A stretch of DNA of 46,453 bases from the NCBI RefSeq assembly GCF_001866665.1, contig NZ_MLYO01000005.1, positions 1 to 46,453 on the forward strand, written 5' to 3'. Made by a program: the position numbers and the translations under genes. This document shows positions 20,701 through 46,453 of this stretch, in pieces; the stretch's first letter is position 1, and every line of letters starts with the position of its first letter. The notes beneath the pieces were generated by a model. That model saw nothing but the letters and a program-made list of their open reading frames with translations. It did no database searches and was not told the origin of the DNA. This DNA comes from Streptomyces monashensis (GTDB lineage: Bacteria > Actinomycetota > Actinomycetes > Streptomycetales > Streptomycetaceae).

Positions 20701-23700
20701 ACCGGCGACGTGCGCGGCGGTCAGTTCGCCGATGGAGTGCCCGGCGAGCACGTCGGGCCGTACGCCCCAGGACGTGGCCAGGGCGTGGGCGGCGGTGCCG
20801 TGGGCGAAGAGTGCGGCCTGCGTGTAGGCGGTGCGGTCCAGCAGGGCGGCGTCGGCGCTGCCTTCGGCGGCGAGGACGACGTCGCGCAGCGGCGGTCCGT
20901 CGAGGTGGCGGTCGAGTTCGGTGCACACCGCGTCGAAGGTCCGCGCGTAGACGGGGTGGGAGTCGTACAACTCGCGGCCCATGCCGGGGCGTTGGGCGCC
21001 CTGTCCGCTGAACAGGACGGCGAGCCGTCCGCCGTCGGCGGTGCCGGTGGCCGTGCCGGGGTGCGGGTCGCCGGAGGCGACGGCGGCGAGCCCGGCCAGG
21101 AGTTCCTCGCGGTCCGCGGCGACGACCGCGGCGCGGTGGGCCTGCGGGTGGCGGGCGACGGCGAGGGTGCGGGCGAGGTCGCGGGGGTCGTCGTCGTGGT
21201 GCAGGAGGTGGGTGCGCAGCCCGGCCGCCTGGGCGCGCAGCGCGTCCGGGGTGTGTCCGGAGACGGGGTACACGCGGGGCACGGCGGCGGGCGCCGGGCG
21301 CTCGGCGGCGGGCTCGGCGGCCGGGGGTTCCTCGAGGACGACGTGGGCGTTGCTGCCGCTGATGCCGAAGGAGGAGACGCCCGCGCGGCGGGGCCGGTCG
21401 TCGCGGGCCGGCCAGGGCCGGGCCTCGGTGAGCAGCTCGATGGTGCCGCTGGACCAGTCGATGTGCGGGGAGGGCTCGTCGACGTGCAGGGTGCGGGGCA
21501 GTTCGCCGTGGCGCATGGCCATGACCATCTTGATGACGCCCGCGGCGCCCGCGGCGGCCTGGGTGTGCCCGAAGTTGGACTTGGCGGAGCCCAGCAACAG
21601 GGGTTCGCCCGCCGGGCGCCCGCGGCCGTAGGTGGCGAACAGCGCCTGGGCCTCGATGGGGTCGCCGAGGGTGGTGCCGGTGCCGTGTGCCTCGACGGCG
21701 TCGACGTCGGCCGGGGTGAGGCCGGCCGAGGCCAGCGCCTGCCGGATGACGCGCTCCTGGGAGGGGCCGTTGGGGGCGGTCAGGCCGTTGGAGGCGCCGT
21801 CCTGGTTGGTGGCGGAGCCGCGGACCACGGCGAGCACCGGGTGTCCGTTGCGGCGGGCGTCGGAGAGGCGTTCCAGCAGGAGCATGCCGACGCCCTCGGA
21901 GAAGCTGGTGCCGTCGGCGGAGGCGGCGAACGCCTTGCAACGGCCGTCGGCGGCCAGCCCGTTCTGGGCGGTGAACTCGGTGTAGGTGCCGGGTGTGGCC
22001 ATGACGGTGACACCACCGGCCAGCGCCATGGAGCACTCGCCCTGGCGCAGGGCGTGGGCGGCGAGGTGCAGGGCGACCAGGGCGGAGGAGCAGGCGGTGT
22101 CCACCGTCATGGTCGGCCCCTCCAGGCCGAAGGTGTAGGCGACGCGGCCGGAGATGACGCTGCCGGACACGCCGAGCCCGATGTAGCCCTCCATGCCCTC
22201 GGGGATGTCGGCCAGGCCGGAGGCGTAGCCGGAGCCCATCGCGCCGACGTAGACGCCGGTGCCGGTGCCGCGCAGGGACAGCGGGTCGATGCCGGCGCGC
22301 TCGAAGACCTCCCAGGAGCTCTCCAGGAGCAGCCGCTGCTGGGGGTCCATGGCGAGCGCCTCGCGCGGGGCGATGCCGAACAGGGCGGCGTCGAAGTGCG
22401 TGGCGCCGTACAGGAATCCGGCCTCCAGGCCGGGCAGGCGGTCCAGGTCCCAGCCGCGGTCGGCGGGGAAGGCGCCGATGGCGTCGCCGCCCTCGGACAC
22501 GAACCGCCACAGGTCCTCGGGCGAGCTGACACCGCCCGGGTACTGGCAGGCCATGGCGACGATGACGACCGGGTCGTCCTCCCCGGCCGCGGCCGTCGTG
22601 GTGGCGAACTCCTCGGCGGTGCCGGTGAGTTCACGGGCCAGGTGACGGGCGAGCGCGCTGGGGCGGGGGTGGTCGAAGACGAGCGTCGCGGGCAGCCGCA
22701 GTCCCGTCTCGGCGTTGAGCCGGTTGCGCAGGTCGACGGAGGTGAGGGAGTCGAAGCCGAGATCCTTGAAGGACTGTTCGCCGTCGACGGCGCCCGCCGA
22801 GCCGTGTCCGAGGGCGACCGCGGCGTGCCGTCGGACGACGTCGAGCAGCAGGCGTTCCTGGTCGGGTGCGGACAGCCCGGCCAGGCGGCGGCCGAGGACG
22901 GAGGCGTCCGCGTCGCCGGCGCGGGCGGTGCGCCGGGCCGGTGCCGGGACGAGGCCGTGCAGCAGGGCGGGCAGCCGGCCGGCGGAGGCGGCGGAGCGCA
23001 GGGCCGCCGGGTCGGTGCGCAGCGGCGCGAGGAGCGGCTCGCCGGTGGCGAGGGCCTCGTCGAGCAGTCGCAGCGCCTGCGCGGGGTCCAGGGCGGGCAG
23101 GCCGGAGGCCGCGATGCGGCGCCGGTCCTCGTCGCCGAGGCCGCCGGTCATGCCGCTGTCGTGGTCCCACAGGGTCCAGGCCAGTGAGGTGGCGGGCAGA
23201 CCGGCGGCCCGGCGGTGGTGGGCGAGGGCGTCCAGGACGGTGTTGGCGGCGGCGTAGTTGGCCTGTCCGGCGCCGCCGAGCAGGCCGGAGGCGGAGGAGA
23301 ACAGGACGAAGGCGGTGAGGTCGGCGTCCCGGGTCGCTGTGTGCAGGGCGAGCGCGGCGTCCGCCTTGGCGCGCAGCACGGCGGCGAGCCGGTCGGGGGT
23401 GAGCGAGCCGAGCACGCCGTCGTCGAGGATGCCCGCGGTGTGCACCACGCCGCGCAGCGGCCGGCCGGCCGGCAGCGTGCCGAGCAGCGCGGCCAGCGTG
23501 CCGGGGTCGGCGGCGTCACAGGCCTCGACGCGTACGGCGGCCCCGTGCGCGGTGAGTTCGTCCCTCAGCTCGCGGGCGCCGGGGGCGTCGGGGCCGCGCC
23601 GGGAGGTGAGCAGCAGGGAGCGCACGCCGTGGGCGGTGACCAGGTGGCGGGCGACCAGGGCGCCGAGCGCGCCGGTGCCGCCGGTGATCAGTACGGTGCC

Positions 23701-26700
23701 GTCGGCGTCCCAGCCGGGCGCCCGGTCGGCCGTGGCGGTACGGGCCAGCGCCGGTGTGCGCAACCTACCGTCGCGCAGGGCGAGTTGGGTGGCGCCGGTG
23801 CTGACGGCGGCGGCGAGGGCGGCGCGGGAGGCGTCGGTGTCGTCGAGGTCGGCGAGGACGAGCCGGCCGGGATTCTCGGTCTGGGCCGAGCGGACCAGGC
23901 CCCAGACGGCGGCGGCGGACAGGTCGGTCACGTCCTCGCCGTCGGCCGCGCTCACGGCGCCGCAGGTGACGATCACGAGCGGGGCGCCGTCGGTGCGCGG
24001 ATCGGCCAGCAGCGTCTGCAGGTCGGTCAGGACGCGGCCGACGATGCTCGCGGGAGTCTCACCGGGGGCGGAGGCGTACGGCAGGACGACGGCCGTGGGC
24101 GTGTCGTCGGCGCCGAGTGCCGGCCGGGCGGACACCAGGCCCGCGGGATCGCCGCAGCCGAGCCGCCAGCCGTCGGTGTCCGCAGTGTCGGGCAGGGCGG
24201 TGTCGCTCCAGCGCACGGTGAACAGGGCGCCGTCGGCGGGCCGGGACGTGTGCAGGGCGCCCTGGGAGACCGGGCGGCTGACGAGGGAGTCCACCGTGGC
24301 GACGGGGTGTCCGGTGCCGTCGGCGAGGTGCAGGCTGACGGCACCGGAGGGGCCGCGGTCCAGGCGGACCCGCAGCTCGGTGGCGCCGACGGCGTGCAGG
24401 GTGACGCCGCTGAACGCGAACGGCAGCCCCACGCCCGCCTGTTCGGCGCCGTCGTCGCCGCCGGCACCGGCGAGCTGGGTGTGCAGGGCGGCGTCCAGGA
24501 GGGCCGGGTGCAGGCCGAACCGGGCGGCGTCACGGTGCTGGTCCTCGGGGAGTACCACCTCGGCGTACCAGGTGTCGCCGGAGCGCCAGGCGGCCCGCAG
24601 GCCCTGGAAGACGGGGCCGTACCGGTAGCCCTGGGCGGCGAGGGCGTCGTAGAAGCCGTCCAGCGGGAGGCTGTGGGCGTCCGCGGGGGGCCAGGCGACG
24701 GGCTCGGCCTCGGGTGCGGCGGGCGCCGGGGCGAGGACGGCGATGGCGTGCCGGGTCCACGGGCTGTCGTCGTCGGCGTCGGCCCGGGAGTGCACGGTGA
24801 CCGGCCGGCGGCCGTCGGGGTCGGGGGCGCCGAGGGCGATCTGGAGCTGGACGCCGGTGGTGTCCGGGAGGACCAGCGGGGCTTCGAGGGTGAGGTCGTC
24901 GAGGAGGCCGCAGCCGACCTCGTCGCCGGCGCGCAGCACGAGTTCGACGAACGCCGTGCCCGGGAGCAGGACGGTGCCGGACACGGTGTGGTCGGCGAGC
25001 CAGGGCTGGGTGCGGGTGGACAGCCGGCCGGTGAGCAGCACCCGGTCGTCGTCGGCGACGCGGACGACGGCGCCGAGCAGCGGGTGTCCGGTGCCGGTGA
25101 GCCCGGCGCCGGTGACGTCGCCGGTGGTGTCGGCGGGCCGCAGCCAGTAGCGCTCGCGTGTGAACGCGTAGGTGGGCAGGTCGACTTCGGGGTCGGCCGG
25201 GTCGTTGCCGAGCAGGGCCGCCAGGTCGACGGAGGCTCCGTGGGCGTGGGCGGCGGCGACGGCGGCGAGCAGCGTGTCCGGCTCGGGGCGGTCCCTGCGC
25301 AGCACGGGCGCGCAGAACCGCTCGACGGTGTCGTCGGGCAGTGCGGTGCGGGCGAGCGCGGTGAGGGTGGTGTCGGGGCCGAGTTCCAGGTAGCGGGTGA
25401 CGCCGTGGGCGGCGAGCCAGTCGACGCCGTCGGCGAAGCGGACGGCGTGGCGCAGGTGGCGCACCCAGTAGTCGGCGGAGGTCAGTTCCTCGGCGGTGGC
25501 CGGGCGTCCGGTGAGGTTGGAGACCACGGTCAGGCGCGGCGGGTGCGCGGTGACGCTCTCGGCGACCGCGCGGAAGGCGTCCAGGACGGAGTCCATGCGC
25601 GCCGAGTGGAAGGCGTGCGAGACCCGGAGCCTGCGGGTGGTGCGGCCGCGGGCGCCCAGTGCCGAGGCGACGGCCTCGACGGCGGCCTCGTCGCCGGAGA
25701 TCACGGTGGCGCGCGGCCCGTTGACGGCGGCGACCGACACGGCGCCGCCGTGTTCGGCGAGCAGCGCGGCCGCCTCGTCCTCGGCGGCCTCGACGGAGAC
25801 CATGGCGCCGCCGGGCGGCAGGTCCTGCATCAGGCGGCCGCGGGCGGCGACGAGCCGGCAGGCGTCGGGCAGCGACCACACGCCGGCGACGTGCGCGGCG
25901 GACAGTTCGCCCAGCGAGTGCCCGAGGAGGTACTTGGGGGTGACGCCCCACGATTCCAGCAGGCGGTAGAGGGCGACCTCGACGGCGAACAGGGCGGGCT
26001 GGGCGAGCCCGGTCTCCCGCAGCGCAGCGTCGTCCGGGGCGCTGTCGAAGACGGCTTCCTTCAGGCTCAGTCCCAGTTCGGGGTCGAGGTGGGCGCACAC
26101 CTCGTCGAAGGTCCGGGCGAACACGGGGAACGCGTCGTACAGTTCGCGGCCCATGCCGGGGCGCTGGGCGCCCTGTCCGGAGAAGAGGAACGCGGTCGCG
26201 CCGCGCAGGGTGCGGCCGGTCACGACGGCCGGGTGCTCCTCCCCCGCGGCGAGGGCGCGCAGGGCGTCGCGGGTGCCGGCCGGGTCCGCCGCGAGGACGA
26301 CGGCCCGGTGTTCGAAGGCCTGCCGTGTGCGGGCGAGGGCGCGGGCGGTGACGTGCGGGTCGTCGGCGGCGTGGGCGTCGGTGTGCGCGAGGAGGCGGGC
26401 GGCCTGGGCGCGCAGCGCTTCGGCGCCGCGCGCGGACAGCAGCCAGGGCGCGAGCGGCAGCCGTACGGTGGTCGCGGGTGCCGTGCCGGTGTCCTGGTGC
26501 TCCTCGGCGGGTGCGGCCTCCAGGACGGTGTGCGCGTTGGTGCCGCTGATGCCGAAGGAGGAGACGGCGGCGCGGCGGGGACGGCCTTCGGTGACCGGCC
26601 AGTCGATGGCCTCGGTGAGCAGCCGGACGTGCCCGGCGTCCCAGTCGACGTGGGTGGACGGCTGGTCCACGTGCAGGGTGCGGGGCAGGCGTCCGTGCTG

Positions 26701-27894
26701 GAGGGCCATGACCGTCTTGATGACGCCGGCGACGCCGGCCGCCGCCTGCGTGTGGCCGAGGTTCGACTTCAACGAGCCCAGGTGCAGGGGCCGTTCGGCG
26801 GACTTGGCGCGGCCGTAGGTGGCGAGCAGCGCCTGGGCCTCGATGGGGTCGCCGAGGGTGGTGCCGGTGCCGTGCGCCTCGACGGCGTCGACGTCGGCCG
26901 CGGTGATCCCGGCGCCCGCGAGGGCCTGTTCGATGACACGCTGCTGGGCGGGCCCGTTGGGCGCGGTCAGCCCGTTGGAGGCGCCGTCGGAGTTGACGGC
27001 GGAGCCGCGGACCACGGCCAGCACCGGGTGTCCGTTGCGGCGGGCGTCGGAGAGGCGTTCCACCAGCAGCAGGCCCACGCCCTCGGACCAGCCGGTGCCG
27101 TCGGCGGATTCGGCGAACGCCTTGCAGCGGCCGTCCGGGGCGAGTCCGCGCTGCCTGCTGAACTCGAACAGCAGGCCCGGGGTGGCCATGACGGCGACAC
27201 CGCCGGCCATGGCGAGGTCGCACTCACCGGCGCGCAGCGCCTGCACCGCCCAGTGCAGGGCGACCAGGGAGGAGGAGCAGGCGGTGTCTACGGTGACCGT
27301 CGGTCCCTCCAGGCCCAGGACGTAGGAGATGCGGCCGGAGGCGACCGAGGTCGCGTTGCCGGCGAGCATCAGTCCGTGCACGTCCTCGGGCACCTCGACC
27401 GGACCCTGGCCGTAGCCGGAGGTCGCGGCTCCCACGAACACGCCGGTGGAGCTGCCGCGCAGGGTCTGCGGGCGGATGCCGGCGCGCTCCAGCAGCTCCC
27501 ACGACGCCTCCAGCAGGATTCGCTGCTGCGGGTCGGTGGCGAGGGCCTCGCGCGGGCTCATGCCGAAGAAGGCGGCGTCGAAGGAGGCGGCGTCGCGCAG
27601 GAAGCCGCCCTCCCGGGTGGAGAAGGTGCCGGGCCGGTCGGGGTCGGGGTCGTAGCGGTCCGCGATGTCCCAGCCGCGGTCCTGAGGCAGCGGGCCGATG
27701 GCGTCCCGGCCCTCGTCGACGAGCCGCCACAGGTCCTCGGGCGAACGGATGTCGCCGGGGAACCGGCAGCTCATCGAGACGACGGCGATCGGCTCCCGGC
27801 TGCGGTCCTCGACCTCGCGCAGCCTGCGGCGGGTCTGGCGGAGTTCACCCGTGACCCGCTTGAGGTATTCCACGTACTTGTCGTCGTCAGCCAC
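17788..27894 (-). CDS. PKS B: modular type I polyketide synthase, two modules
   Basis: A 3368-residue protein that extends the chain received from PKS A by two malonyl units. Residues 1-33 are a coiled-coil N-terminal docking domain. Module 1: KS Cys206, AT Ser660 (GHSLG, HAFH), DH His969 ([10 protein letters not shown], canonical), KR with LDD and Tyr1547, ACP Ser1716. Module 2: KS Cys1935, AT Ser2387 (GHSIG, HAFH), KR with LDD and Tyr3073, ACP Ser3242. The C-terminus is an acidic docking segment ending [12 protein letters not shown] chose GTG at 27894 because AAGGAAG lies 8 bases upstream; the in-frame GTG at 27903 overlaps that Shine-Dalgarno sequence. The gene follows PKS A by 66 bases and precedes PKS C by 38, so an operon is likely. 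Predicted output is one alkene (module 1) and one hydroxyl (module 2). Confidence 0.97.
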   Translation of the reverse strand: MADDDKYVEYLKRVTGELRQTRRRLREVEDRSREPIAVVSMSCRFPGDIRSPEDLWRLVDEGRDAIGPLPQDRGWDIADRYDPDPDRPGTFSTREGGFLRDAASFDAAFFGMSPREALATDPQQRILLEASWELLERAGIRPQTLRGSSTGVFVGAATSGYGQGPVEVPEDVHGLMLAGNATSVASGRISYVLGLEGPTVTVDTACSSSLVALHWAVQALRAGECDLAMAGGVAVMATPGLLFEFSRQRGLAPDGRCKAFAESADGTGWSEGVGLLLVERLSDARRNGHPVLAVVRGSAVNSDGASNGLTAPNGPAQQRVIEQALAGAGITAADVDAVEAHGTGTTLGDPIEAQALLATYGRAKSAERPLHLGSLKSNLGHTQAAAGVAGVIKTVMALQHGRLPRTLHVDQPSTHVDWDAGHVRLLTEAIDWPVTEGRPRRAAVSSFGISGTNAHTVLEAAPAEEHQDTGTAPATTVRLPLAPWLLSARGAEALRAQAARLLAHTDAHAADDPHVTARALARTRQAFEHRAVVLAADPAGTRDALRALAAGEEHPAVVTGRTLRGATAFLFSGQGAQRPGMGRELYDAFPVFARTFDEVCAHLDPELGLSLKEAVFDSAPDDAALRETGLAQPALFAVEVALYRLLESWGVTPKYLLGHSLGELSAAHVAGVWSLPDACRLVAARGRLMQDLPPGGAMVSVEAAEDEAAALLAEHGGAVSVAAVNGPRATVISGDEAAVEAVASALGARGRTTRRLRVSHAFHSARMDSVLDAFRAVAESVTAHPPRLTVVSNLTGRPATAEELTSADYWVRHLRHAVRFADGVDWLAAHGVTRYLELGPDTTLTALARTALPDDTVERFCAPVLRRDRPEPDTLLAAVAAAHAHGASVDLAALLGNDPADPEVDLPTYAFTRERYWLRPADTTGDVTGAGLTGTGHPLLGAVVRVADDDRVLLTGRLSTRTQPWLADHTVSGTVLLPGTAFVELVLRAGDEVGCGLLDDLTLEAPLVLPDTTGVQLQIALGAPDPDGRRPVTVHSRADADDDSPWTRHAIAVLAPAPAAPEAEPVAWPPADAHSLPLDGFYDALAAQGYRYGPVFQGLRAAWRSGDTWYAEVVLPEDQHRDAARFGLHPALLDAALHTQLAGAGGDDGAEQAGVGLPFAFSGVTLHAVGATELRVRLDRGPSGAVSLHLADGTGHPVATVDSLVSRPVSQGALHTSRPADGALFTVRWSDTALPDTADTDGWRLGCGDPAGLVSARPALGADDTPTAVVLPYASAPGETPASIVGRVLTDLQTLLADPRTDGAPLVIVTCGAVSAADGEDVTDLSAAAVWGLVRSAQTENPGRLVLADLDDTDASRAALAAAVSTGATQLALRDGRLRTPALARTATADRAPGWDADGTVLITGGTGALGALVARHLVTAHGVRSLLLTSRRGPDAPGARELRDELTAHGAAVRVEACDAADPGTLAALLGTLPAGRPLRGVVHTAGILDDGVLGSLTPDRLAAVLRAKADAALALHTATRDADLTAFVLFSSASGLLGGAGQANYAAANTVLDALAHHRRAAGLPATSLAWTLWDHDSGMTGGLGDEDRRRIAASGLPALDPAQALRLLDEALATGEPLLAPLRTDPAALRSAASAGRLPALLHGLVPAPARRTARAGDADASVLGRRLAGLSAPDQERLLLDVVRRHAAVALGHGSAGAVDGEQSFKDLGFDSLTSVDLRNRLNAETGLRLPATLVFDHPRPSALARHLARELTGTAEEFATTTAAAGEDDPVVIVAMACQYPGGVSSPEDLWRFVSEGGDAIGAFPADRGWDLDRLPGLEAGFLYGATHFDAALFGIAPREALAMDPQQRLLLESSWEVFERAGIDPLSLRGTGTGVYVGAMGSGYASGLADIPEGMEGYIGLGVSGSVISGRVAYTFGLEGPTMTVDTACSSALVALHLAAHALRQGECSMALAGGVTVMATPGTYTEFTAQNGLAADGRCKAFAASADGTSFSEGVGMLLLERLSDARRNGHPVLAVVRGSATNQDGASNGLTAPNGPSQERVIRQALASAGLTPADVDAVEAHGTGTTLGDPIEAQALFATYGRGRPAGEPLLLGSAKSNFGHTQAAAGAAGVIKMVMAMRHGELPRTLHVDEPSPHIDWSSGTIELLTEARPWPARDDRPRRAGVSSFGISGSNAHVVLEEPPAAEPAAERPAPAAVPRVYPVSGHTPDALRAQAAGLRTHLLHHDDDPRDLARTLAVARHPQAHRAAVVAADREELLAGLAAVASGDPHPGTATGTADGGRLAVLFSGQGAQRPGMGRELYDSHPVYARTFDAVCTELDRHLDGPPLRDVVLAAEGSADAALLDRTAYTQAALFAHGTAAHALATSWGVRPDVLAGHSIGELTAAHVAGVLDLADACALVGARGRLMQSLPEGGAMAALEATEEEVLRLLADRADRVAVAAVNGPVSVVVSGRAEDVTEIAAEFAARGRKTRRLNVSHAFHSPLMDAMLDDFRAVAARVGFHAPTVPVVSNVTGALAAGDDLLTPDYWVRHVREAVRFADTVRTLEESGVTHCLELGPDATLTTLVQDGLSASASVTAVSLARRDTPEDRSALLAAGTLHVHGLGDVPAVPTATEARPVPLPTYAFQRERFWLEASAPAAAAGQDAAFWELVEAADPAALAERLAVDRDAPLSAVLPALAAWRGEDRRQAQIQRWEHRVVWRPAADTAATLTGRWLLVVPARLDGGPWATSVADALTAHGARVRVLPVDCATTDRTALAAALADLRQDDGPWTGVVSLLAADTDALPGHDAVPAGLAATTALVQALADDADGTGAVRLWALTAGAAGVLGTEAPVAPEQAAVWGLGRTAALEHPQLWGGLVDLPAGTGAAVPADLARRLAAALAGRTGEDQIAVRPAGTFLRRLERVPAGTPLAPAPDWSGTVLLTGATGALGLRTAAWLAAQGATRILAVSRSGAASEGAARLKDALADSGTELVLAACDTADREALAALVAEHPVDAVVHTAGVLDDRLLDGMDTAALDRVLRPKLAAARHLDELTRGRELSAFVLYSSVSGTLGTIGQANYAAANAYLDALAEQRRAAGLPATSLAWGPWAGGGMASADADGENRMRRGGIDPLDPERAVDALGRALARTDAVLAVADIDWARFAPGFTTSRPSPLLSDLPEVRDLLAQRPQSTAGASQALRERLAGQSAAERERTLTALVRTEAAAVLGHTGTDRVGAATAFNALGFDSLMAVELRNRIGAATGLTLPATLLFDQPSATALAGYLRGRLSDDTDGAAAVLAGLDTLEAALAALPQDDARRDRVGARLQSLLGGFTGRAATAVATPATGGDDVSDRIQSAGADEIFDFIENDLGIS
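18045..22584 (-). other. PKS B module 2: KS-AT-KR-ACP
   Basis: The KS has DTACSSA and lacks the usual LYDPDP loop after GWDLDRL, as module A-2 also does in part. The AT has GHSIG and HAFH (malonyl). The KR has [13 protein letters not shown] and [13 protein letters not shown]. The ACP has GFDSL. Predicted output is a beta-hydroxyl. The C-terminal docking domain follows the ACP, at 17788-18044. Confidence 0.9.
22585..27795 (-). other. PKS B module 1: KS-AT-DH-KR-ACP
   Basis: The KS has DTACSSS. The AT has GHSLG and SHAFHS (malonyl). The DH has canonical [17 protein letters not shown] and [11 protein letters not shown]. The KR has [13 protein letters not shown] and ANYAAAN. The ACP has GFDSL. 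Predicted output is an alkene, probably trans because the KR is B-type (established rule, inferred here). Confidence 0.9.
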
Positions 27895-27960
27895 GAGAGT
27901 CACTTCCTTGAACCGGGCGGTGCCGGGGCGTCGGGTGCGTGCGGAGGGCCGGCGGGGTGC
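27895..27960 (-). promoter_or_regulatory. PKS A/B junction with the ribosome binding site that sets the PKS B start
   Basis: AAGGAAG at 27903-27909 is followed by GTG at 27894 after 8 bases, while the GTG at 27903 overlaps the motif. No hairpin or promoter was seen in these 66 bases, which fits co-transcription with PKS A. Confidence 0.7.

Positions 27961-46453
<18,493 letters not shown>

Noticed and set aside
17776..23187. Plus-strand open frame of about 1800 codons antisense to PKS B
   Set aside because: It lies opposite clear KS, AT, KR and ACP domains and has biased composition.
27895..27903. GTG at 27903 as the PKS B start
   Set aside because: It overlaps the Shine-Dalgarno motif; GTG 27894 has proper spacing and starts directly at the docking helix.

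Overview
The window is very GC-rich, and its genes use G or C at almost every third codon position. It encodes large modular (cis-AT) type I polyketide synthases, which points to a filamentous actinomycete, most likely Streptomyces. All five genes lie on the minus strand and are read from high to low coordinates: PKS A (27961-46453, 5' end outside the window), PKS B (17788-27894), PKS C (6896-17749, ending in a thioesterase), an MqnD-type gene (5914-6774) and PKS D (1-5622, 3' end outside the window). PKS D has no stop codon inside the window, so a search for closed ORFs would miss it.

PKS A, B and C form one assembly line that ends at the PKS C thioesterase. A, B and C are separated by only 66 and 38 bases and are probably co-transcribed. 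A and B end in acidic C-terminal docking segments, and B and C begin with matching coiled-coil helices, which supports the transfer order A to B to C. The modules read: A-1 (partial KS)-AT-KR-ACP; A-2 KS-AT-DH-ACP with no KR; A-3 KS-AT(methylmalonyl)-KR-ACP; A-4 KS-AT-DH-ER-KR-ACP; B-1 KS-AT-DH-KR-ACP; B-2 KS-AT-KR-ACP; C-1 KS-AT(methylmalonyl)-KR-ACP; C-2 KS-AT-DH-KR-ACP-TE. The other extenders look like malonyl-CoA. By colinearity (inference) the carboxyl end of the product would carry C2=C3, 4-methyl, 5-OH, 7-OH, C8=C9, saturated C10-C11, 12-methyl, 13-OH, a C15 ketone and 17-OH, and would be released as a macrolactone or acid. The C-2 DH has a changed motif, so C2=C3 is uncertain.

PKS D starts with the same docking helix type and holds one complete module, KS-AT(malonyl)-degenerate DH-KR-ACP, then the start of a second KS. 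It lies after the thioesterase gene, so it must act elsewhere in the order, probably upstream of PKS A. Its AT is about 90% identical to the A-1 AT, which ties it to the same system.

The most unusual element is the full-length menaquinone enzyme homologue MqnD (1,4-dihydroxy-6-naphthoate synthase, futalosine pathway) between the terminal PKS and PKS D. It has its own strong ribosome binding site and is flanked by hairpins. It may be a second copy giving target-based self-resistance, a recruited enzyme, or a housekeeping gene that the cluster surrounds. A 787-bp near-identical repeat with deviant codon style links the KS domains of A-4 and C-2 and indicates recombination among modules. I saw no RNA genes, CRISPR arrays, insertion sequences, regulators, transporters or tailoring enzymes.
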